Positions 45,609 through 56,069 of a stretch of 64,000 bases of DNA are shown in pieces. The notes under the pieces were generated by a model. It had not been told where the DNA came from. It saw nothing but the letters and a program-made list of their open reading frames with translations, and made no database searches. The translations under genes were made by a program, and so were the position numbers. The number at the start of each line of letters is the position of its first letter. Position 1 is the first letter of the stretch. Source of the DNA: Xanthomonas arboricola pv. guizotiae (GTDB lineage Bacteria; Pseudomonadota; Gammaproteobacteria; Xanthomonadales; Xanthomonadaceae); NCBI RefSeq assembly GCF_002940205.1, contig NZ_MDSK01000005.1:65629-129628 (forward strand), written 5' to 3'.

Positions 45609-46118
45609 ATGGCGCAAGCACTGAGTAAACTCGAACGCATCCCCAGGTTGAGCCGGTTCGGCTGGCTGATGGGCTTGTACGCAGAAAACTTCCAGCACCT
45701 GACCCGGCTGTTCGCACCGGCCGACCTCGCTCCCGGTTCCTATCTGTCGTCGATCGGCGATGGCCTGGACCTGCGTCTGGACGTGATCGAATGTCACCGC
45801 TATACGGTCGAGCTGCGGCTGACCTACGACCTGTGCGACCCGGTCACCGGCGAGCCGGACCCGTCGGCCTATGTGCGCCTGTACCGCGATGCGCGCCAGG
45901 CCGAGACCACCCATTGCTACGTCGGCCGTCGCTGGCAGGACGTGATGGGCATGTTCCCGCCGCCGGCCGAGCTGATCAGCCACCGCATGCGCATGAACAC
46001 GTTCCTGGGCAAGTGGCTGGACTATCTGGCCGAGCGCGGCCATGGCGTGGCTGCCTTGCGTCTGGATAGCGACTACGTCGCGCCACCGCGTCCCGGCTCG
46101 CAGGCCGCCGTCGGCTGA
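45609..46118 (+). CDS. DUF1249 family protein (YqiB-like)
   Basis: A 169-residue cytosolic protein of the DUF1249 family. The N-terminal LMGLYAENFQHLTRLF and the middle RYTVELRLTYDLCDP are typical. Its function is unknown. In enterobacteria the homologue yqiB lies beside the ADP-ribose pyrophosphatase nudF, and here too a nudix hydrolase gene follows 64 bases later, so the association is conserved. Confidence 0.88.
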   Translation: MAQALSKLERIPRLSRFGWLMGLYAENFQHLTRLFAPADLAPGSYLSSIGDGLDLRLDVIECHRYTVELRLTYDLCDPVTGEPDPSAYVRLYRDARQAETTHCYVGRRWQDVMGMFPPPAELISHRMRMNTFLGKWLDYLAERGHGVAALRLDSDYVAPPRPGSQAAVG

Positions 46119-46182
46119 GGCTGCGCCACGCCGCTTGCGTAGCATCGGGCATACTGATGCGCTCGATTCTAGCGCGCCCGCC

Positions 46183-46671
46183 ATGCCCTATACCCCTATC
46201 GTCGCCACGCTCGGCTACCTGTTGTCGCCCGACGCCACACAGGTGTTGATGATCCATCGCAATGCCCGCCCCGGCGATCAGCACCTGGGCAAATACAACG
46301 GGCTCGGCGGCAAGGTGGAACCGGACGAGGACGTGCTGGCCGGCATGCGCCGCGAGATCCGCGAAGAGGCCGGCGTGGAGTGCGGCGATATGCAACTGCG
46401 CGGCACCATCAGCTGGCCGGGCTTCGGCAAGCACGGCGAGGACTGGCTGGGCTTCGTGTTCCTGATCCACAGCTTCCAGGGCGAGCCGCAGGCCTACAAC
46501 CCGGAAGGCACGCTGGAATGGGTGGCGATCGATCGCATGGACCAGGTACCGATGTGGGAGGGCGACCGCAATTTTCTGCCGCTGGTCTTCGATGGCGACC
46601 CGCGTCCGTTCCATGGCGTGATGCCGTATCGCGACGGGCGCATGCAGTCGTGGACGTATTCGCGTATCTGA
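46183..46671 (+). CDS. Nudix hydrolase (8-oxo-dGTP/ADP-ribose pyrophosphatase type)
   Basis: A 162-residue nudix enzyme. The nudix box is complete: GGKVEPDEDVLAGMRREIRE with EAGVE following, about residues 45-69. Early text ATLGYLLSPDATQVLMIHRN and late text FHGVMPYRDGRMQSWTYS resemble MutT/Nudix proteins acting on oxidised nucleotides. The substrate cannot be fixed from sequence. Confidence 0.92.
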   Translation: MPYTPIVATLGYLLSPDATQVLMIHRNARPGDQHLGKYNGLGGKVEPDEDVLAGMRREIREEAGVECGDMQLRGTISWPGFGKHGEDWLGFVFLIHSFQGEPQAYNPEGTLEWVAIDRMDQVPMWEGDRNFLPLVFDGDPRPFHGVMPYRDGRMQSWTYSRI

Positions 46672-46988
46672 GCGGGAGTGAGGGAGTGCGCAGCCGCCCA
46701 GGCGAGCGCGGCTGTCTGTCTGGCGCGGTCACCGCAGGGCCGGACTTGCGTGTCGTCTCCCTTCGCCATGGATGTCGTTCCATCGGCGCCAATGCGCATG
46801 CGATCGACCTGGCGAGCGCAACCGCAAGCCGGCGCCGCACCCTGTGGCGACATGCCTTCCGCATTCCGCCTCCACGCACTTCTCCACACCGGTTGTGGAT
46901 GAAGTCTGCGCAAGTCTGTGGACAACTGCGCGCGCGCCTTGCGGCGCAAGGCGGCCACGGAAGCTGGTGAAAATTTCGCCAGCCGTGC
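46672..46988. other. Intergenic stretch without a recognised gene
   Basis: No coding signal, RNA or clear terminator is evident. It contains TTGTGGATGA and GTCTGTGGACAACTG, which only superficially look like DnaA-box or replication-type sequence. Confidence 0.5.
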
Positions 46989-47750
46989 TCACTGCGCGGT
47001 CCAGCCGCCATCGATGGCGATCGCCTGCCCGGTGATGTTGCGCGCGGCATGCGACATCAGGAACGCGACCGTGCCGGCGAGTTCGTCGTAGTCGATGAAG
47101 GCGCCCTTGGGCATCGGCTTGAGCATCACATCGCGGATCACCGCCTCTTCGGCGATGCCGCGCGTGCGCGCCTGGTCGGCGATCTGGCGCTCCACCAGCG
47201 GGGTGCGCACATAGCTCGGGCACAGCGTGTTGACGGTGATGTCGCAGTCGGCGGTTTCCAGTGCGATGACCTTGGCCAGGCCGACCAGGCCGTGTTTGGC
47301 GGCGACATACGCGCTCTTGTACGGGCTAGCGACCAGCGAGTGGATGCTGCCGATGTTGACGATGCGTCCGTAGCCGGCCGCGCGCATGCCGGGCAGGAGC
47401 GCGCGGCTGAGCCGTGCGGCGCCGGTCAGCATCACATCCACCAGCAAGGCCCAGCGCTGCATCGGGAAGTCTTCCAGCGCGGACACCTGTTGCAAGCCGG
47501 CGTTGTTGACCAGCACCTGCGGCGCGCGCGTCACGCACGCCAAGGCCTGCGTGATGCCGTGGTCATCGGTCACGTCCAGCGCCAGTGCTTCGGCCGAGCC
47601 GCCGGCGTCGCGCAGGCGCTGCGCGGTGCGTTCGGCTGCCGCCAGGTCCATATCGCTGACGATCAGATGGTGGCCACCGGCGGCCAGCTCGGTGGCGATG
47701 CCGGCGCCAATGCCGCTGCCTGCGCCGGTGATCAGGATGCTGCGCTTCAT
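46989..47750 (-). CDS. 3-hydroxybutyrate dehydrogenase-type SDR
   Basis: A 253-residue SDR. Cofactor motif ITGAGSGIGAGIATEL near residue 7, VLVNNAGLQQVSALED near 83, and the active site in VNIGSIHSLVASPYKSAYVA (Ser about 138, Tyr about 151) with AKHGLVGL. The combination of LQQVSALEDFP and the C-terminal VMLKPMPKGAFIDYDELAGT strongly resembles D-3-hydroxybutyrate dehydrogenases. It lies near phaE/phaC, consistent with use of hydroxybutyrate, though the genes are not in one operon. The start ATG is at 47750. Confidence 0.88.
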   Translation of the reverse strand: MKRSILITGAGSGIGAGIATELAAGGHHLIVSDMDLAAAERTAQRLRDAGGSAEALALDVTDDHGITQALACVTRAPQVLVNNAGLQQVSALEDFPMQRWALLVDVMLTGAARLSRALLPGMRAAGYGRIVNIGSIHSLVASPYKSAYVAAKHGLVGLAKVIALETADCDITVNTLCPSYVRTPLVERQIADQARTRGIAEEAVIRDVMLKPMPKGAFIDYDELAGTVAFLMSHAARNITGQAIAIDGGWTAQ

Positions 47751-47880
47751 GCTGTCCTCGGTGTCGATCGTGCCCGGCCGGAGCGGCCATGCCGATCGCC
47801 AGCCTAGCCGATCGTGCGAAACAGTCGCCTGCATGGCGTGCGCGCGTTACCCTTTGCGCCTTGCTCTTCTCGGGTTCCGC

Positions 47881-48495
47881 ATGAAACGCCATTTCTCGAT
47901 GCTGCGCGATTTCCAACTCGCGGACTGGTTCACCCTGGCCAACGCCTTCTGCGGCACCGGCGCGGTGTTCGCGTCGATGCGCTTCCTGCAGGAAGGCCAT
48001 CGCGGCGACCTGCTGCTGGGCATGGCGCTGATCCCGCTGGCGTTCGTGTTCGATGCGCTGGACGGGCATGTGGCGCGCTGGCGCAAGGCCTCCTCGACGC
48101 TGGGACGCGAGCTGGATTCACTGGCCGACGTGATCTCGTTCGGGGTGGCGCCGGCGGCGCTGGGCTATGCCTGCGGCATGCGCGGCGGCTGGGATTGGCT
48201 GGTGCTGAGCTATTTCGTCTGCTGCGGCGTGAGCCGGCTGGCGCGCTACAACGTGACTGCCGAAGAGATCGCCGGCGAGGCCGACAAGGTGCCGTACTTC
48301 GAGGGTACCCCGATCCCGACCAGCCTGCTGCTGGTGATCCTGCTGGCGGTGGCTGCCAGCAGCGGCCATATCGGCCAGAGCTTGTGGTGGGGCCAGTGGC
48401 AGCTCGGGCCGTGGCAGTTCCACCCGCTGGTGCTGCTGTTTGCAGTGTCCGGTTCGCTGATGATCAGCAAGACGCTGCGCATCCCCAAACCCTGA
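47881..48495 (+). CDS. pssA: CDP-alcohol phosphatidyltransferase (phosphatidylserine synthase type)
   Basis: A 204-residue inner-membrane enzyme. The CDP-alcohol motif DALDGHVARWRKASSTLGRE continues as LDSLADVISF near residues 60-85. Several hydrophobic helices follow. Size and motif suit the small CDP-diacylglycerol-serine O-phosphatidyltransferase. Another headgroup cannot be excluded. It is divergent from the hydroxybutyrate dehydrogenase gene. Confidence 0.88.
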   Translation: MKRHFSMLRDFQLADWFTLANAFCGTGAVFASMRFLQEGHRGDLLLGMALIPLAFVFDALDGHVARWRKASSTLGRELDSLADVISFGVAPAALGYACGMRGGWDWLVLSYFVCCGVSRLARYNVTAEEIAGEADKVPYFEGTPIPTSLLLVILLAVAASSGHIGQSLWWGQWQLGPWQFHPLVLLFAVSGSLMISKTLRIPKP

Positions 48496-48552
48496 CCGGT
48501 ACGGCCGGGCACACGCGGTAGGATGGCTGGTGGACAGTCACGGGAAGGGATC

Positions 48553-49719
48553 ATGGCAACCAGCGGTTCGGACAACGGCAACTTCGAAGACAAGGCGCGC
48601 CAGTACTGGAGCGCCTGGGGAGATGCCATGCGCCACGGTCAGTCCGGCGCCGCTGCGCAGCCTGGTGCCGTTCCCGGGACGGGGCCGGGCAGCGACGCGC
48701 CGCAGGATTGGCGCAAGGCGATGGACTGGTGGTCGCAACTGCTGCCCACCCAGGCCGCACCGCAGGCGCAGGAGGCGATCGACCGCTTCCGTCATCAGGC
48801 CGGCGACTGGTTCGGCACCATGCAGCAGGTGGCCGCGCAGTTCGCCGGGCGCGACACCTCGGCCACCGAAGTCTCCGAAGCCTGGCGACGCGCCGTGCAG
48901 GGGCAGGGCGAGCAACTGATGCAGTGGACGCTGGGCTCGCTGCGTGGCGGCAGCCCGGGCGGCTTCGACCCGTGGCTGCAGGACGCCGCGCAGGCGCTGG
49001 CGAAGTGGCGGGAGGAAAACGCGCCATGGCTGGACATGCCGGCGTTCGGCGTGAGCCGCAATCACCAGGCGCGTCTGCAGACGCTGGCGCGTGCGCAGCA
49101 GGAGTACCAGGCGCAATCGCAGGCCTATGGCGAACAACTCAAGTCGGCCATCGAGCAGGCGTTCGCGCGGTTCGCCTCCAAGCTGGGCGAGCACGAAAGC
49201 AGCGGCAGTCAGCTGACCAGTGCGCGTGCCCTGTTCGACCTGTGGATCGAGGCCGCCGAAGAGTCGTATGCCGACATCGCCTTGTCCGACCGGTTTCGCG
49301 AGGTCTACGGCGGTTTTGCCAATGCACATATGCGCTTGCGCGCCGCGTTGCAGGAAGAAGTGGAGCAGTTGAGCGAGCGTTTCGGGATGCCGACGCGTTC
49401 GGAGATGGACGCCGCGCATCGCCGCATCGCCGAGCTGGAACGTGCGGTGCGGCGCATGCTGCGCACCGCGGCCAGCCCGGCCGGCAAGCCCGCTGCAGCC
49501 GCAGCTGACCCGGTTGCGCCGGCCGCGGCCAGGCGCGCCCCGGCAGCCAGGGCCGACGCCGCGCCCAAGCCGGCAGCGGCAACCAGCCCGGCCAGGAAAC
49601 CGCCAGCGAAAACCGCCCCGACCAAGAACACGAAGACGGCCAAAAGCGCCGCCAGGCCATCCGCCGGCACAGCTTCCGCTAAGCCGGCCGCACGCAAGCC
49701 ACGTGGAGCGCAGGCATGA
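48553..49719 (+). CDS. phaE: Class III PHA synthase subunit PhaE with histone-like tail
   Basis: A 388-residue PhaE-type protein that activates PhaC. The central helical core includes WLDMPAFGVSRNHQARLQTL and LFDLWIEAAEESYADIALSD, the family hallmark. From about residue 303 the protein turns into an 85-residue lysine/alanine/proline tail (KPAARKP-type repeats) similar in composition to histone H1 and to PhaF of pseudomonads. The ATG at 48553 with GGAAGGGA upstream is preferred to one at 48523. It overlaps phaC as ATGA. Confidence 0.88.
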   Translation: MATSGSDNGNFEDKARQYWSAWGDAMRHGQSGAAAQPGAVPGTGPGSDAPQDWRKAMDWWSQLLPTQAAPQAQEAIDRFRHQAGDWFGTMQQVAAQFAGRDTSATEVSEAWRRAVQGQGEQLMQWTLGSLRGGSPGGFDPWLQDAAQALAKWREENAPWLDMPAFGVSRNHQARLQTLARAQQEYQAQSQAYGEQLKSAIEQAFARFASKLGEHESSGSQLTSARALFDLWIEAAEESYADIALSDRFREVYGGFANAHMRLRAALQEEVEQLSERFGMPTRSEMDAAHRRIAELERAVRRMLRTAASPAGKPAAAAADPVAPAAARRAPAARADAAPKPAAATSPARKPPAKTAPTKNTKTAKSAARPSAGTASAKPAARKPRGAQA

Positions 49720-50792
49720 AAGGCCCGTTGGGATTCAGCGCCGAAGACCTGATGCAGGAAACCCTGTCGATGCAGCGCAAGCTGCGCGAGGGGCTCAAAT
49801 TACTGCCGGGCGTGGAAGACGTGGATTACGGCGTGACCGCGCGCGAGGAAATCTGGCGCGATGGCAAGGTGGTGCTGTATCGCTTTGTCGGCGAGCAGGC
49901 GCCGGTGGCCAGGACGCCGCTGCTGATCGTCTACGCGCTGGTCAACCGCCCCTACATGGTCGATCTGCAGGCCGACCGCTCGCTGGTCAAGGGCCTGCTG
50001 AGTCACGGCCAGGACGTCTACGTGCTGGATTGGGGCTACCCGGACCGCTCCGAGCGTTACCTCACCCTGGAGGACTATCTGCTGCGCTATATCGATGGCG
50101 CGGTGGATCACCTGCGCGCGCAGTCGGGGCTGGAGGCGGTCGATGTGCTCGGCATCTGCCAGGGCGGCACGTTTGCGCTGTGCTATGCGGCGCTGCAGCG
50201 GCCGAAGGTGCGCAACCTGATCACCATGGTGACGCCGGTGGATTTTCACACCCCCGACAACATGCTCTCCAACTGGGCGCGCATGGTCGATGTGGATCTG
50301 TTCGTGGACACCATGGGCAACGTGCCGGCGGATCTGATGAACGCCAGTTACCTGATGCTCAAGCCGTTCCGGCTGAATCTGCAGAAATACGTCGGCCTGC
50401 TCGACATCCTCGACGACAAGCAGGCGCTGGAAGATTTCCTGCGCATGGAAAAGTGGATCTTCGATTCGCCCGATCTGGCCGGCGAGGCCTTCCGCGAGTT
50501 CGTCACCCAGTTCTATCAACGCAATGGGCTGGTGACCGGGCAGGTGCGCATCGGCGGGGAGGCGGTCGATCTGCAGGCGGTGGACATGCCGGTGCTCAAC
50601 ATCTACGCCGAACACGATCACCTGGTGCCGCCCGATGCCTCGCGTGCATTGCGCGGCCTGGTCGGCAGCGACGACTACACCGAGCTGAGTTTCCGCGGCG
50701 GGCATATCGGCATCTACGTCTCCGGACGTGCGCAGCGCGAGGTGCCGGTGGCGATCCACCGCTGGTTGCAGGAGCGTGGCGGCAACACGTGA
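49716..50792 (+). CDS. phaC: Class III poly(3-hydroxyalkanoate) synthase PhaC
   Basis: A 358-residue synthase catalytic subunit, the usual length for class III. The lipase-like box GICQGGTFAL holds the nucleophile Cys near residue 148; Asp in IYAEHDHLVPPD near 300 and His in FRGGHIGIYVSG near 330 complete the triad. With PhaE it polymerises hydroxyacyl-CoA into storage granules. The first codon overlaps the phaE stop. Confidence 0.95.
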   Translation: MKGPLGFSAEDLMQETLSMQRKLREGLKLLPGVEDVDYGVTAREEIWRDGKVVLYRFVGEQAPVARTPLLIVYALVNRPYMVDLQADRSLVKGLLSHGQDVYVLDWGYPDRSERYLTLEDYLLRYIDGAVDHLRAQSGLEAVDVLGICQGGTFALCYAALQRPKVRNLITMVTPVDFHTPDNMLSNWARMVDVDLFVDTMGNVPADLMNASYLMLKPFRLNLQKYVGLLDILDDKQALEDFLRMEKWIFDSPDLAGEAFREFVTQFYQRNGLVTGQVRIGGEAVDLQAVDMPVLNIYAEHDHLVPPDASRALRGLVGSDDYTELSFRGGHIGIYVSGRAQREVPVAIHRWLQERGGNT

Positions 50793-50895
50793 TGCGGCTT
50801 CGGGGTGCGCTGAGGGTGAGACAAGCAGCCGCAGCCATCACGACGCGCTGTCCCTGCGCTTTCTAGACTGGGCATCACGTTCGAAGGAGCCTTCC

Positions 50896-51096
50896 ATGGC
50901 CACGACTACCGCATTGTCCCGTTCCCTCAACGACCGCATGATCGCCGGCGTGGTCGGCGGCATCGCCCGCCGCTTCGGCTGGAGCTCCACGCTGTTGCGG
51001 GTGCTGTTCGTGATCGTGTCGATCGCCTCGGCCGCGTTCCCCGGCATCCTGGTCTATCTGATCCTGTGGCTGCTGATCCCCAACCAGGCCGACTGA
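50896..51096 (+). CDS. PspC-domain membrane peptide
   Basis: A 66-residue protein covering one PspC domain: RSLNDRMIAGVVGGIARRFG then STLLRVLFVIVSIASAAFPG and a C-terminal hydrophobic LVYLILWLLIP. PspC proteins sense membrane stress. GAAGGAG lies upstream. No other psp genes are seen nearby. Confidence 0.88.
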   Translation: MATTTALSRSLNDRMIAGVVGGIARRFGWSSTLLRVLFVIVSIASAAFPGILVYLILWLLIPNQAD

Positions 51097-51122
51097 CGCC
51101 TGCCCGGCGCCGGTGGTCGTCC

Positions 51123-51581
51123 GTGCAGGTGCTGGGCGCGTTGTGGACGCTGCCCAATACCGTGCTCGGCCTTGCCATCGGTGCCGCCGGCAGCTGTTTC
51201 GGCGCGCGTCCGCGCTGGTCCGGGCAGGAGCTGGCCGTGGTGTTCCATGCCTGGCCGTGGGGACCGGGCGGGGCGATGACGCTGGGCAATGTGATCCTGC
51301 TCAAGGGCGCCTCGCTGGATCTGCAATGCAGCACGTACGCGCATGCTGCCGGGCGCTGTCAGCACCCGCCGGTGCGCCTGGGCGACCACGAGCGTGCGCA
51401 TGTCTACCAGTACATGCTGCTCGGCCCGCTGTTTTTGCCGGTGTACTTGCTGTGCGGCGGCATCCACGTACGCAATCCGCTGGAACGGGCCGCCGACGCG
51501 TATGCGCTACACGGCCACGGCTGGTGGCCGTGGGGGCCTCAGCGCAACCGCGAGAAACCGAACAGGTCCGACAACGGGTGA
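51123..51581 (+). CDS. Membrane protein with HExxH motif
   Basis: A 152-residue protein of no named family known to me. Two hydrophobic stretches (NTVLGLAIGAAGSCFG and YMLLGPLFLPVYLLCGGI) surround GDHERAHVYQ, an HExxH metallopeptidase-like motif near residue 100. Downstream NPLERAADAYA offers a Glu that could be the third zinc ligand. The GTG at 51123 is the probable start; the frame is open upstream into the PspC gene. The last 43 bases overlap the convergent oxidoreductase gene. The peptidase role is only an inference. Confidence 0.6.
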   Translation: MQVLGALWTLPNTVLGLAIGAAGSCFGARPRWSGQELAVVFHAWPWGPGGAMTLGNVILLKGASLDLQCSTYAHAAGRCQHPPVRLGDHERAHVYQYMLLGPLFLPVYLLCGGIHVRNPLERAADAYALHGHGWWPWGPQRNREKPNRSDNG

Positions 51582-52750
51582 GGCCTGCCTTCCAGTTGCG
51601 CGCGCAATAGGCGTGCGCCGATCGCGCTGTAGGTGATGCCGTTGCCGCCGTACGCCATCGCGAACGACACCCGCGGCCCATGTTCGGGATGCGGGCCGAA
51701 GAACGGCAGCCCGTCGGCGGTTTCGGCGAAGGTGCCGCCCCAGGCGAACACCGGGCGCAGGCTGATGTCCGGCATCGTCTGGTGAATCTTCTTCAACAGG
51801 GTCTTCAGCTTGCCGTTGACGCGCGCATCGCGACGCGCGGGCAGATCGATGTTGTCGTCTTCGCCGCCGGCCACCACGCGTCCATCCGGCGTGCTGCGCA
51901 GGTAGAGATAGGGACGCGCGGTTTCCCACATCATGGTGTGCTTGAGCGCGCCCATCTCGCCGTCGTGCAGCGGATCGGTCACGAATGCGTAGCTGCTGCG
52001 GTTGCGTGCCACGCGCTGCGACAGCCACTGCTGGTTTGCGTAGCCTGCGGCCATGATGACGTGCCGGGCGCGCAGCGTGACCCCGTCGCGGGTGCGCAAC
52101 GCGACATGCCGGTCGTGGGGTGTGAGGGTGGCGATCGCGGTGCGGTCGTAGATGCGCGCGCCGTAATGCTCGCCTTCTGCAAACAGGCGGTAGCACAGCC
52201 GATACGGATCGACGCTGGCGGCCAGGCGGCTGAGGATCGCACCCTCGGAGCGTACGCCGTAGTTGTGCCACAACGGCGCGCGCTCGATCCATTCGACCGG
52301 AAGAGTGTGGGTTTTTCGCACCTGCAGTTCGCTGCGTAGGTCGTCGAGATCCCGCGACCGGCTAGCGTAGTACAGGCTGTCCTGACGGCTGAAGTCGCAA
52401 CCGCCCAGCGTATTGCAGAGGCCTTGCAGGTCGAGGATGGCTTGCGCGCATGCAGCGTAGGCCAGCGCGGCCGCAGGTTCTCCATACCGGTTGGCCAGCG
52501 CGATCATCGGCGTGTCGATTTCGTACTGCAGCAAGGCGGTGCTGGCCGAGGTGCTGCCCCAGCCGATCTCGCGCTGCTCGAGCACCACCACCTCGTGCCC
52601 GTGCTTGAGCAGTTCATGCGCGATCAGCGCGGCGGTGACACCGCCGCCGACGATGGCGACCTCGCAATCGGTGTCCTGCTCCAGGCGCGGATAGGCACGC
52701 ATCAACCCGTTGCGGATCGACCAGAACGGGTAGCCACTTTTGAAGTCCAT
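51539..52750 (-). CDS. FAD-dependent oxidoreductase (DAO family)
   Basis: A 403-residue flavoenzyme. The Rossmann motif VAIVGGGVTAALIAHELLKH is near residue 31 with Glu at the strand end in VVVLEQREIGWGSTSAS. The C-terminal FAD contact is MAYGGNGITYSAIGARLL near 370. It resembles DadA/glycine oxidase-like enzymes that oxidise amines or amino acids. The ATG at 52750 is chosen because the upstream extension is not protein-like. The substrate is unknown. Confidence 0.88.
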   Translation of the reverse strand: MDFKSGYPFWSIRNGLMRAYPRLEQDTDCEVAIVGGGVTAALIAHELLKHGHEVVVLEQREIGWGSTSASTALLQYEIDTPMIALANRYGEPAAALAYAACAQAILDLQGLCNTLGGCDFSRQDSLYYASRSRDLDDLRSELQVRKTHTLPVEWIERAPLWHNYGVRSEGAILSRLAASVDPYRLCYRLFAEGEHYGARIYDRTAIATLTPHDRHVALRTRDGVTLRARHVIMAAGYANQQWLSQRVARNRSSYAFVTDPLHDGEMGALKHTMMWETARPYLYLRSTPDGRVVAGGEDDNIDLPARRDARVNGKLKTLLKKIHQTMPDISLRPVFAWGGTFAETADGLPFFGPHPEHGPRVSFAMAYGGNGITYSAIGARLLRAQLEGRPHPLSDLFGFSRLR

Positions 52751-52942
52751 GCGCTGTCGTACGTGCGGGCGGAGCGCAATTGGACAGGCAGGCGGGGTGA
52801 AGCGCTCGTGCACACAGGCGAGGGGATCGTGTGGTCACCGAACCGCAAACAGCCGGCGTTAACGTGCGTGGAAAGCTCCTCACGGCACGGTCGTTATGCT
52901 CGCGCCACTAACGTAGTCACAGTTGTTAACGAGGGTGTGGGC

Positions 52943-53170
52943 ATGTCGATCGTTCTGTACGTCGGTGGCAGCAAAGATGGCGACAAGGGCGTTGTGCCTT
53001 ACGGGTTCAGCAAGTCGCGCGCGATGACCGACGCCGGCCCGGAGATCTATGTCGAGCGCATGGTGCCGTTGAAGGATGTCGGCAAGATCCGCGTGATGGC
53101 GCTGGAATCGCTGCACGAAAGCATCCTGGTCGAGCGCGCGGCGACCCTTTACGCAGGTCGCGCCAGCTAA
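52943..53170 (+). CDS. Small conserved hypothetical protein
   Basis: A 75-residue cytosolic protein beginning MSIVLYVGGSKDGDKGVVPY; GAGGGTGTGG precedes the ATG. It contains no cysteine, signal or membrane segment. I do not recognise it. It stands alone between two longer genes and looks like a genuine gene from its codon use and good start site. Confidence 0.6.
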   Translation: MSIVLYVGGSKDGDKGVVPYGFSKSRAMTDAGPEIYVERMVPLKDVGKIRVMALESLHESILVERAATLYAGRAS

Positions 53171-53413
53171 GCAGCTGACCGGACGACGGCGCTCACCGCC
53201 AGTGGGCGCCAAGTGCCCACTGCTGCAGGTATCGCAACGGTACTTCAGCTCTTCCGCACCACCGGTAACCACCTGACGATCGCCCGCTGGAGCTCGTCAG
53301 CCGTCGAAGGACGCGTCGGCATAGGGTGATGGCGATCCTGTCAACGGGTTCCCGCGGCGGGCCAGCACTGCGAAAATGCTTTTTTTCAGTGAAGCGGCTC
53401 CGGCCGCGCCGCC

Positions 53414-55780
<2,367 letters not shown>

Positions 55781-56069
55781 GCCAGCGTGCGCGGCGGCTG
55801 TCCTGGCACGGCTGGGCAGTGTAGATAGACCCGTTCGCAAGGCGGCGGGTCCGCTGCTGTGAGTGGATCGCGCTGGGGCAGGCTGATCTGCAACTTGGCC
55901 GCGGGGGGCGTGCCCTCCGACCACCGCGGTGCGCCTATGCGGATACGATCAGTCGTAAGGCGGCTGGTCTGAGGCATTGCCGCAGGCAAGGACCGGTCGG
56001 GATGGTCGGTGTGTGTGATGCAAACAGCAATTGGTTGACCACCCTGTTTTATTGCGTTTCCAGGCGATC

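Noticed and set aside
46900..46935. A possible DnaA-box or origin-like sequence (TTGTGGATGA, TGTGGACAACTG)
   Set aside because: Only loose matches, no cluster, and no dnaA or dnaN nearby.
55781..56069. Possible gene between tex and the hybrid kinase
   Set aside because: Frames there are extensions of antisense shadows and have no start signals.
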